Position numbers and translations under genes: made by a program | From: Mortierella sp. BCC40632 | Taxonomy: Eukaryota; Mortierellomycota; Mortierellomycetes; Mortierellales; Mortierellaceae | Length of the DNA stretch: 64,000 nt | Assembly (NCBI GenBank): GCA_011634665.1 | Contig: WAEK01000027.1 | Span: forward strand, 1-64,000 | Reading direction: 5' to 3' | The notes under the pieces: model-generated | Database searches by the model: none | What the model saw: only the letters and a program-made list of their open reading frames with translations | What the model was told of the DNA's origin: nothing | Shown: positions 32,678-42,984 of the stretch, piece by piece | How positions within the stretch are numbered: the stretch's first letter is position 1 | How the letters are laid out: every line of letters starts with the position of its first letter

Positions 32678-35600
32678 TTATTGAGCTGCAGCGAAAGAAT
32701 AGCTTCGTTGCTTTTTGAAGCTATCGTCGTAGTTGCTGTCATCGTCGTCAACAGAGCGCTTTCGAGCATTCTTGAGTCGGTCAATAAAATCTACATGCTC
32801 TTGGGGGAAAATGTTGCCGAAATTGCTATCGCCTATGTTGATCACCACCTGCTGAACATCACTTGTGTCCTTCGGGAGTCCTGAAGGTGCCAGAAGTTTG
32901 TCGCTCCACTTGGTAGGGTATGCAACAATCATGCTGATGTAGACATTGTCAGGGCAGAACTTGCGGAAGGTCTTCACGTGTGCCTCGATTTTGGGTGCCG
33001 AGACCGTGCTGAGTGCCTCATTCCAGTTCTTGCCTGAAAAGTGGGACGACCCTTGATGCAGCTTCATCTGAACAAAGACAAGGACCAATCGAGCACCATC
33101 GATCCGAATAAAGAAAACAAAGTCCGGTGCCGATGGCTTGGACTTGGAGAAGAAAAATGGAGCGACTGGCATGTTGTTGCGAGTTGACTGATGGTTGATA
33201 TGAGCGTCCATGAAATCCTCCATTGATACCGTCGCGTGAGTCGTGCCTTGCTCGAGTCCAGGCTCCCTCCGCCCAACTATCTCCATCTTGCCGACAAGAG
33301 ATGGACACATGTCAGCAATGGGGGGGTTCGTGTGGCCAATCCGATAGGGGTTGTTTGTTGAATGTCTCACTAAAAACACTCATCATGAACCGCTCAAACA
33401 CACATCCCTGATCAGAGGCCTTCGCTTTTACCATCCGTTTCCGGATTTCCTTCTTGAAATAGGGATCTGTAGCCATGAAATAGTTCTCCACAGCCTTAGA
33501 AACGAAGGGCTCATCCAAAACGGTGGTAGCCTTACCCGAGATGATTTTGATCCGACCAAATGCATACTCCACCAAATGAGGATCTACCTCCTTGAGGACT
33601 AGGTCGTGACTCCCAAACATGCATCTCTGATACATGAGGGGGCCAAGCATGCTCTCGATGGAATCCGCAAGTCGATGTTTGTATTGGTCGTGTTTGTCGT
33701 GAAGGCGCCTGATCTCGTAGCAAATATTGCCTTTGATGTGTCGATTTGCCCAAGATACTAGCCTATCCTCAGCATCTTCGATGATCTTCCTCCATGTACC
33801 AGGGTCGTTGTTTTCAATAATCCTCTCTATAGACAGAAAGACATTAAGGTTGCAGGTGTTGAGCATACTGGACATGAGATCATCTTGGCCTCTCCAATCA
33901 TGCTAGCATCAAGTTAACATACCAATTGCTGCAATAGCAGGACGATAGCGACCCGTAAACTTTTCGTACAGCATGTCGACTGCTTCTGGTGGGAGTTGGT
34001 CCTCTAGAGCCAATTTGGACTGGTCGTCTTTCAGACAGGTCTGCACCCGAGAAATGTAGGCTGTGATCGAGTCCTTGTCAGTCCAGCCTGGGAATTCCAG
34101 GAAATCGAATGGAGTGGAACTATCTTTCAGGTCCGAGCCAGAACTCTGAACCCAGAAGAGCGTAGCAATGCTAAGTCCTGTGCCGCACGTAACTAGAGTG
34201 AGCTGATGCTGACCGATGTCTCGGAACGCATGGAGGATAGGTGAAAGCAATGGCCGAGCAGGGTCCACAAAGTCTGACTCTGATTTGAACGAGTCGTTGA
34301 AACTGTCGCCCAGAATCTGTGCCTCGTTATTGATGATCAGAAGTCGGGTATTGTCCTTGATCTTTGGTAGACATCCACGGTTGACAAGACGTGCTTTGGC
34401 ATCCGCGTGCATGTTACGAATCAGTAGCGAGAGAGGGAGTAAGCCGTGATGCTGAAGTTCAAGAAGTTTGGTAAAGAGCGAGTTAAAAATGTCCTCCAAT
34501 AGAACATGGGGACACACTTGAAGCAGAGCCCAACGTGCACTGGTAAACGTGTCACCACAGCCAGGGACGCTTAGACAGTACCTGAAGACAAGAAGCCGAG
34601 AGAGGAATAGCAACCGTGTAATCTTCTGTGCAAAATGGTTGTTGGTTTCAAAATCTACGACAGCAGAAGTCTCCTGGAGATCCTTTAAGCGTTGGCGGAC
34701 GGTGTTGTGAAGCGTCATCATATCCGCAGAACCCCAATCGTCATCTGGGCATTGAAGTAGAATCCCCAGTGCTGAGAGAGAAGCTCAATCACAGCACGGG
34801 TCTTGCCACAACCTATGTCAGTACAATGGAGATAACTGTTGGTCAAAATGTATAACTGGGATGATGACTGTCGTCCACAAACTGTGTGTTGTTGAAGCCA
34901 ACTTACTAGAGACACCAAAGACGGGGTATATTGTATCGATTATTCTCGTTTACGAGCTTAAGAATGGATCCTGCTGCAAGATTCCTTGATATCGTGTCGG
35001 GTACAGTTGGGTAAGGGAGATCCATGAACAGTAGACTTGGTCGAGTCTCTGGTGGTTTTCCGAGTCCACGACGCCATGCTCTTGGTAAACCACGAATGGA
35101 TCCTGTTGTAGTAGGTAACGCCCCCTCGCCCCTCACAAACGCGTCCAGAAACTTGGCAATGCCTGATCCTGGTGCAAAGAACTTGTCCGTGATTGTTTTG
35201 ATGTCGGCATGGAGATCGCCTTGTATGAGAAGAAAGGGCGCGATGTTAGAGCCAGAAAATAATAATAATGCAGAGACAAGTGAGCACGAGTGATCTCATA
35301 CCAGACAGTGGCGAACTGGGACGAGAGGCATCCGAATGGTAACCAGGAAGTGGAGTCAATGAGCGAGATGGTGCTGGTGCATGGACTATGAGGATGATGG
35401 AGAGGAAGTAAACAAAGTTTAGCGGGATGAATAAGCTCATGCAGAAGGATCAAGCAACAAACGCGTGAAAAAAAAAAGCGTCATCATTACCTTGAGGAGG
35501 GCGCTGGACAACTTGAGTGGTGCTTCTGGAAAGGCATCAGTAATGTCATCTGTCTCATCGAGCTCGTCTTTTGATGGAGCATCAGCAAGCCAGATTTCTT

Positions 35601-35749
35601 TGCGGTCCTTCTTGGGCAGAACAGGAAGCTTTCTCGGCCTTGATGAACTTCTTGAGTTCACCGATTGACTTGGAGGAGTTAATCGCGACAGGAAATGCAG
35701 TCTTCTCTCCATCCACGAGACAGAACAGAGTCAAGTGTTTGTCGGTCAT
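32678..35749 (-). pseudogene. Crinkler (CRN)-family protein, decayed
   Basis: The N-terminus (from ATG at 35749) reads LTLFCLVDGEKTAFPV...SIGELKKFIKAEK, the ubiquitin-like Crinkler header. The central part has a Walker A P-loop (SCGKTR, near 34800) and a Walker B-like LLIINNE. The C-terminus contains APDFVFFIRIDG...LVFVQMKLH, resembling the D...(E/Q)xK core of restriction-type nuclease domains described in Crinkler proteins. Likely introns are 35386-35491, 35220-35301, 34813-34906 and 33827-33922. Breaks are visible: a deletion with frame change in the header near 35630, one extra base near 34923, one missing base near 34747 and one extra base in a run of seven G at 33320-33326. It ends FAAAQ at 32678. 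Sequencing errors at homopolymers could explain only some breaks. Confidence 0.8.
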
Positions 35750-36480
35750 GGTGTTGCAAAGCATCGATGAAATGGGGAAGAGAAAGTTGGTTGGAAAAAG
35801 AGCCTGGGCTGTTGAGAAGGTGCGGGATGTAGAGAATGCGCGTGATGAAAGAAAGAAGAGAAGAAGGGATGAAAGGCGTGAGAACAGTGGCAAAGACCCA
35901 ATGAAAATGTGGAAATGGTGGCAAAAAAGAAAGAGAGCAAAGACAAACGAAAAGGTAAGGTCAAAAGAGAGTGTGGGAGCGGTCAAAGCAAGGGAGGAGA
36001 TGAGAGGAAATGAGTGAGGAGAGTGACATTGCAAAGAGACGAGGGAGAGAGTGCGTAAGAAGAAACTCGCGCGCGCCCTACCATCATCCCTTTCTGCTCT
36101 CTCGCAAGACATACTTTTGCACCAATCTACGGCTTTTCTACCGTCATTTTCCAATCGCACTCTCACATACATCTCTGTTTCTCGTCCTGGAGCTCTAAAG
36201 CAGGTAATGGCCCCTAGCATGCTATTCAACATGTTAGGCTACGCATTGTGTACTGGTTCCTTCTTAGCGGCTCCTGTGTCAGTTCGCGGCAGGAAGGCGG
36301 AAGGTGGAGTGTGCTGTGCTGTGTCCACTAGCTACGGTGATCATGACTTATCGACCCCTTGTTATAGCTGGTTCTTTCTCAGCGGATCCTGTGTCAGCTC
36401 GCGGCAGGAAGGCGGAAAGTGGAGTTTGGGGAGATGATGTGCTATGGTCGCTTGGCTGATTGGGCGTTTAATTCCTTGAG
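35750..36480. other. Region upstream of the Crinkler gene
   Basis: Purine-rich on the plus strand to 36050 (pyrimidine-rich relative to the Crinkler transcript), probably promoter and 5' leader. Beyond 36200 it carries the 60-bp direct repeats listed separately. No gene was seen. Confidence 0.5.
36252..36424. repeat. Imperfect direct repeat of about 60 bp
   Basis: Units at about 36252-36310 and 36362-36420 share TGTGTCAG-TCGCGGCAGG, AAGGCGGAA and GTGGAGT, about 110 bp apart. The origin is unknown. They may belong to the LTR-like sequence that follows. Confidence 0.8.
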
Positions 36481-36489
36481 ACAAACGTC

Positions 36490-36935
36490 AATTGTCCGTA
36501 GCCTTTAACGTTCCTCCTCTTTTATGAGTGTTGCTAGAGCTAACCCATTTATTTGAGATCTAGACCTACGAGTAGACCGCGGATTTCCCCAGGATCAAAC
36601 CCTTGTTGCCCTCTTAAGGCAGTCGTTGTTTAACACAACTCGGAGCTACTTCCCAAAGATGGATCGTAGCCTGAAAGGGTTCTCACCTTGACTTCCTTTT
36701 CCGTTCTTTGCCTAGGATTACTGCGTGTCCAGTACCAGTTCGGTTCTCCCGAAGTCCTGTTTGACCTTGCTTCTCGGACCAAACGTTCCTCTTTCGTATA
36801 AATACCAGATAGATCCCCCGCCTTTTCCTCAGTCTGTAATACACTAATACACTAGTCTAGTCCTTTACTTCTTACTCACCTCTTGAATAAACTTTAATAC
36901 ACGTTTTACCTAAATCTGTCCGTCAGTCCTTGACA
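36490..36935 (+). repeat. LTR-like sequence
   Basis: TATAAATACC near 36797, AATAAA near 36886 and an end at CAGTCCTTGACA look like the promoter and poly(A) layout of an LTR. No partner copy or target duplication was found, so the left boundary is a guess. Confidence 0.35.
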
Positions 36936-37599
36936 GAGAAGAGCAGTTGGAAGAATAACTGGGATTTGTATAGAACACTCTGATATGGGAAGGCTTTTCT
37001 CGACACTGGTCACAAGATGTCACCGCTGTTCCAAATAATTTATGCCGAAGGAACCTACATGCGATTGAAGGAGGCTAAGCGAGGGATGTTCATACTCGAA
37101 GAAGTGGGAGCCTCCACCATACCTGTCACCGTCATCACCTCTTTCATGACAAATTTTCAAAGACTGATTATCGCTCAGGTATGCTAATATGATATCTGGG
37201 AATTGTGAACTTACAGCGGAAAAAAAACCAGGGTAACAAATTCTGGCGTTTCATTAGGCAGTTTAAAATATTGCAACTGGACCGTTGGATCAGTTGAAGA
37301 GATCCTGGGGATATAAGAACCTTGACAAGAACTAGAGATTGTTGATTCAGGGCTCAAAAGGGTAAGTGGTGATGATATGAAGAGGCGTTTTATTCAATTG
37401 AAAAGGGGAGAATACAGATACTACAGGAGACACTTGGAAGGAACGAATGGTGGATCAGAACTCGAAGAGAGAAGCATGAACTGTACAGAAAACACCTTTC
37501 CACTGTTACAAAAAGTATTGCTACATAGTACAAGACTTGTACTTGTACTACAAGTGAACAAAGGGTCACAACGCGTCCGGTGAATTTCAATGAAGGGGG
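36936..37599. other. Intergenic stretch
   Basis: No gene or repeat was recognised. Open frames are short and unconvincing. Confidence 0.5.
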
Positions 37600-37673
37600 A
37601 GAGAAAGAACCGACATCGAAGGATCAAAAAAATAACGTCGCTATGAACACCTGGCTGCCACACGCCTGTTATT
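37600..37673 (-). pseudogene. 28S rRNA fragment (short, A)
   Basis: The plus strand reads ACCGACATCGAAGGATCAAAA and CGTCGCTATGAACACCTGGC, the antisense of 28S rRNA near the peptidyl-transferase loop. It ends at CGCCTGTTATT, the same boundary as the longer fragment at 38085-38644. Confidence 0.8.
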
Positions 37674-37705
37674 ACTACACTAGAATAAATTAAGAGAGAA
37701 CGGGA

Positions 37706-37824
37706 TGTGAACCAAATTCCTTGACGATCCAGGAACCTATTGGAGTGCGGACCAAACTCCTCGACGGCCAAGGAACTCCCAGAGAGTGTGGACCATATTC
37801 CTTGAGGGCCCAGGAATCCACAGG
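37706..37824. repeat. Three-unit minisatellite of about 40 bp
   Basis: Units start at 37706, 37746 and 37787. Each carries TG-GGACCA-A-TCCT-GA followed by a CCA/CCAAGGAA motif. A CT-rich microsatellite follows to about 37960. Confidence 0.8.
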
Positions 37825-38084
37825 AATCCCAGGAACAAGCCTTGCTCTCTGTTTTTCTCCCTCTCTTCTCTCCCTCTCCCTCCCTCCCTCCTCTCTCTCT
37901 CTCTCTCTTCTCTCCCCTCCCTTCCCTCCCCTCCCTCTCTCCCTTCTCTACTACTGACTACTTTTTTTTCTCCACTGCCTGAACTTTTTATCACTACGCT
38001 CTATTCATACCCAGCAAGTAACTCGTTAGAAAGGAGTAAAAAAGAAGAATGGTATGTCGAAACATACAGATCTGTAGAACAATA

Positions 38085-38469
38085 GGCTTAATCTCAGCAG
38101 CTCGTAGCAACAAGGCTACTCGACTGCTTACAATACCCTGTTCAATTAAAGTCGTCTGCAATGGATTTATCTCTTCCAATATTTGAAATTAACATTAGCA
38201 GGTGCCTCACAGCGCCTTTCCGCACTGCAAGACCTCCCCACGTAGTATGACTCAGTACCCCCCACGGGAGTGTATTCATGTTCAACTAGATATCGGAAAA
38301 GGCGGTAATCGTCGCGTTCTAGCACGGATTCTGACTTAGAGGCGTTCAGCCATAATCCAACGGATGATAGCTTCGGGTCATTGCCTGCTCAGGCAGACCC
38401 AAATACCAATTATCCGAATGAAGTGTTCCTCTCGTACTAACTTCAATTACTATTGCAACAACACTTCAT

Positions 38470-38524
<55 letters not shown>

Positions 38525-38568
38525 ATTAATGGGTGAACAATCCAACGCTTACTGAATTCTGCTTCAGT

Positions 38569-38604
<36 letters not shown>

Positions 38605-38644
38605 AACGTCGCTATGAACGCTTGGCTGCCACAAGCCAGTTATT
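38085..38644 (-). pseudogene. Degenerate 3' end of a 28S rRNA gene
   Basis: The plus strand is the antisense of the last 560 or so bases of 28S rRNA. It runs from CTTAATCTCAGCAG (near the RNA 3' end) through GACTTAGAGGCGTTCAG, ACCTGTCTCACGACGGTC and ATCCAACGCTT to GCCACAAGCCAGTTAT, with many substitutions and small deletions. It stops exactly within the conserved GGGATAACTGG of the peptidyl-transferase loop (E. coli position 2449 region). No 5' part of 28S, 5.8S or 18S is adjacent, so it is an isolated copy and not an rDNA repeat. Confidence 0.88.
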
Positions 38645-40807
38645 ACACAGCCGCATTTATCTCGCGGGATTTAATCGTATGGGCCGCGTTGGAATGAACT
38701 GCACTGCATGTTGCTACATTTCATTACCCATGTCCTAGAACCGCCTTCTCCTTTTCTTTTACAATATGACGTGACCCTGTCTCCATCAACTGCCCAAAGC
38801 ACTCAGCACATGTCCGTGACATCCCAAACATGTTGATCACACTAACCTATCCATATCTCTTATTCTGCTCGCGTATCTTTCCTCTTTCCCACCAGGCCAG
38901 TCCACCAGGCCGACTCTTCACTACTATTCCTTTTGACCTTTCCAGCATAATTGAGATTATTGAGGGATATTCTTGCGATATTTACTTGTGTGCCTTAATG
39001 CAGTTTATGTAGTGCCGTTGCAGCAGTGAATATATATCCCCCCTCCCTCTAATAAATAGCAATTCATTCTACGACTCTTGCTGTCGTATTGGAGCAAAGT
39101 ATTTTTCGATTCTTAACCCTGACTCCACCTTGAAAGAGCTGCTGTTTGTTAGAGGGGATAGGAGGAGTATTTATACCGCCGCAGCCGTCTACAGCCGTCG
39201 TCGCATGATCCATCTGAATGAGATATCTCTGCATAAGACAGACAGATAGGAAAACAGACAGATAAACAGATAGACAGATAGACAGAGAGAGCTATTACGC
39301 TATGCAATGCTGTTTGCTGCCTGGCTACTTCGTAAGTGAAAAATGGCAAACAGAGCGTTGAGTGCGGAGGAAGGTAAGTAAAGAAGGGCACCAAGGTAAA
39401 AGAAGCATCGATCGCCCTCGAGAATGATCCGAGAGGAAGGAAACTGGTGTTTTCTAAAAAAAAATCTGGACACAGCTCCGTTCCTAGACGACCAGGCGCT
39501 CACCCAGACTATTATCCTCAATTGCCCCTCTTTACCTTGGTAAACATGAAGAGAGTAGCAGAAGACGAGCTGCTCACTCTCATCCTCATCTTTGGCGCTC
39601 ATCTGGACTTCAAGCATCTTCACTCTTGCGCTGATCAAGGCCAATATGTCGCCTGAGGGAGGCAAGCTCTGACCCTTCGTCTATCGCAAGCCACATAGTA
39701 TACCCTCAAAAAAATGGAAGCGAAAATGCTTCTAAAACAGCCGAGGGGGTACACTAGGTACATGTAGAAAAGACTAGGAAATAACCATGAGGACCCTATA
39801 GGACAATGGTTGACATTAGTTGGGGACAGAAGTCAGAGGTATTTTTTTTACATCCCACCCCTCCACTTCTGCCTAGCGGGACCGGAAGGTGGACTATCTT
39901 GGTATAATTGACGTTGCTTCCCTCGCATCCCTCCTCCAACAAGAAAAGACTGAGTGCGTAAGAGATTGTGAAAGAAGGCGCTCTCTCTTCCTTTCATTGG
40001 CGCTGCCTACGATTTATGGACTCTACTTGCTCTCCTTCAAAAACGAGAGGGAATCATTTTCTCTCTTGTATGTCTTATGTTCCTATGGCTCTAGAGTAGA
40101 TCTATCATCTATGTCTATTGACTTTGCATGCACCAGAGATAGCCAGTTTCTCAATACACCCATTCCATGGCACTCTCGAAAGCCTGTCATTGTCTCTGTA
40201 GCATGGGACCTATCTCCTTTGGTAACAAGCCACGCATTAGCCTGAAGCGTGTAGAGTATGGTGTAGCACATTCAGTAAAATGTGTGGCGAGTGGCGTACC
40301 ATGTCCCGCCTCCCACAACCCCTTCCCCCCTTCTCACTCTTCTTCTCATCCCACCTACTTCTATGTCAAGCTGTTGCATCCCCATCCCCCTTTTTCATGT
40401 TCTTTATTTCTTATTTATATTTCACTATTTCGCATGTGGGAACTGATCTCTCGAACTTTGGAGCTGGGGAGGCGACAACAAGTTGTATTCACGAATGTAG
40501 ACTGTAGTTGAACAGGCATATGACCCATTTAAACCCAAGTGAGTGCTAGTTCCACTCTTGGCCAAAGACGGTTCTCTCTTGTCGGGAGCTGATGAGACAA
40601 TGTTGATTTTATTTTTTTCAGTTCAAAAAAAAAAATCTAATGGAGTTCCCTGCCTCTAGTCTAACCCCAGTGCTCTTTCCCTTTCATTTTCAGGAACACT
40701 CTGAGGGTACTCACACACAGCCCATCTCCCTCTGTTGCTTCTTGTGATCATCAATTTGGCCTTGTCTCTACAGCTGGACAACACAGTCAACGTCACCTTG
40801 GAGGGCT

Positions 40808-40846
<39 letters not shown>

Positions 40847-41428
40847 GTGTCCTTCCTGCGTAGCAAATTCTGCTTCTTTTCCCTATTTCGGAGTGTTGAT
40901 AATCTACGTACTAGGCAAAACTTTTGGAGTGTTGGCAATTTAATAAGAGAATTGCCAACACTCCATTGAATTGAAAATAGAATAACAAAACTTTATTATA
41001 GGTCGGATTTAATGTCCCGACTCGATGCGGAAGAACAGGCTGTCATTTGTGAAGAGTCCTTTCACCTTGGTCAATTGCAATCTCTCTACCTCTTCAAATG
41101 ACTGTATATCCCAATGTCCTCTGGACTCGAATGAAGAGAGCTCTTCTCTGTCATGATGCTCAAAATAGCTTTCGTCAAGATTTTTTTTTTTTTTTTTTTC
41201 TCACGCAAAGGACGCACCACGTCTACCATCAACCTCCTGTTCGAACTCTTTGGTCAACGATCGTGATCGAGTCAAAGCTAACCCATCACTAAGCGACCAT
41301 GCATTTGTCCCTCTGTGTAGTGGGGCAGTTTTGGTTGCCACTTTTCCTCCTTGACTAGGCGGCCAAAAATCCAACACCTCTGTCTCTTAGGTGGAGAGAG
41401 CTTTCGCCACCTGGAAACAATGCCTCTA
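38645..41428. other. Long intergenic region
   Basis: No supported gene. It holds a possible LTR relic (39028-39090, CCCTCCCTCTAATAAATAGCA, similar to the LTR end at 6905-6935), a GACAGATA microsatellite (39236-39290), a 40-T tract (40811-40845) and a perfect hairpin at 40925-40965. The longest plus frame (39889-40245) has no recognisable feature. Confidence 0.5.
40925..40965. repeat. Perfect 16-bp inverted repeat (hairpin)
   Basis: TGGAGTGTTGGCAATT and its exact complement are separated by a 9-base loop. A partial third copy (GGAGTGTTGATAAT) lies near 40890. It could be a miniature fold-back element or an RNA hairpin. The G+C content is too low for a bacterial-type terminator to be relevant. 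Confidence 0.85.
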
Positions 41429-42984
41429 TCAAGCAAAGATAGTGGCCATAGTTAGGTTGACTGAATAGTGCTCAAGAGAAATATGTTTCCATCCAGGGCT
41501 ATTGCGTGTCTCTGTATTGACTTTCTTCAATTTCTGAATGAGCTGGACAGGAGTCGCCATCAGTTCTGCTATGACAAAAGCCATGTGATCCTTTTGCAAC
41601 CCACTGAGGTATCTATGCAGTTGCAATAAGAACAAAATACCTGTATTAGTGCGCCGGCTTTTAGCTGTAATAGAATAGAGGTGATGCCAGTCGTATACTC
41701 ACCCAAAACAGAATGGCCATAGTGTTGTTGTTGTTTTTTTTTGTTGACTTCATAAAGTGGACGATCCAAAAGTATTGTCATGAAATAGGGTAGAGGCTCG
41801 GACTCTTCCTTTTGTCTTGATGTCTGCTGCTATTTCGCTGATAGTATAGGTGTAGCCGGAAAGACCCATCGGATACAGTCTGGTCTCGCCATGGTTGAAA
41901 ACACTGCCAGGGTTGATAGTTGTTGGAGATATCCTTGATCCTGTCCACTCTCATTTGGAGATTAGTACTTCAACTGTCGGCAAGAACAAAATATGTTTTT
42001 TCTTGTTACTATAAGGCATGCCTTCCTACCGCGTACAATAAGTCATCGGATGACAGACAGCCTCATGGACATAATGTAAAGTAGTATCTTCAGAACCGAG
42101 TCTGCTCTTGGAACCACGACCACAATAAATGTCTCTCCTAACTGGTATCCCATTTCGCAAATGAGCCTCTACCAACTGTGATGTGTACAGGCTTTTGAAA
42201 GGCGCTGAAAGCCACTTTGGAGCGAATCTTTTGGATGAAATGATAGACATCAATGACCTCTTCATGGAATCCAAGGGGATATCTGATACCTTCAATAAGT
42301 CGGATGCTTGACTATTGTTCTTTCTGATATGACTTTGACAGGTATTAGAGCATGCTCAAGCACAATGGACTCCCAATTAGCTTGAAGATGAATCTTGAAC
42401 ACTAGAGTCATCGGGTCATCTTGGTGAGTAGAGCTCTCTGGGGTGGACGCGTCCCACTTTTTAGCCTTCGTTGTGATATCGAGAAAATGGGTACACTTTG
42501 GAGCGATTGTCACGTTCGCATTTGCAGCTGAGGTTGACTCTTCCCCCTCCCCCCTAATTTTGGGAAAGGAAGAGAGCATCTTACCAGTCAGAGTGAATTG
42601 GCAGCAGATAGAATTTTCTGGCGTTCTACAGGCTTGGGCTATTTTTCTTCGATCTTGCAGAGAACCCTGGACATTTTTTTTTTTTTTTTCCACAGACAGC
42701 CTCACGCGTAAACAAATAGGCGCACGTAATTTTTGCGTCCCGCACAAGCATCCAATCCGCTGCGATTTTGAGACCACCCCGTAGCATAAAACACCTACCG
42801 CAATATTCACCCTCGCAGGGCTCTCCATGTATGTCTCAGATCCGATCCAAAAAACATACTGACAGTCGCCCCCCTCCATTGCTAACGTAAGGCCAGTCAG
42901 ACATCCATTCTGTTCACCCCTTTTGATCGTGGCCTTGAGTCTGTAGTCCAAGGTTGTGGGCGAGACTGGATAGAGTGCATCCAA
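41429..42984 (-). CDS. Possible multi-exon gene of unknown function (uncertain)
   Basis: A minus-strand frame (42292-42984) reads MDALYPVSPTTLDYRLKA, then NGCLTGLTLAMEGGDCQYVF and, near its end, MTLVFKIHLQANWESIVLEH. These read as protein, but an A-rich run (VEKKKKNVQ) lies between them and may belong to an intron. Further minus frames at 42026-42295 and 41429-41635 could be downstream exons. I recognise no family, cannot fix splice sites, and it may be a pseudogene. Confidence 0.3.

Noticed and set aside
39889..40245. 118-codon plus-strand frame
   Set aside because: There is no domain, signal or conserved-looking pattern, and the surrounding DNA is featureless.
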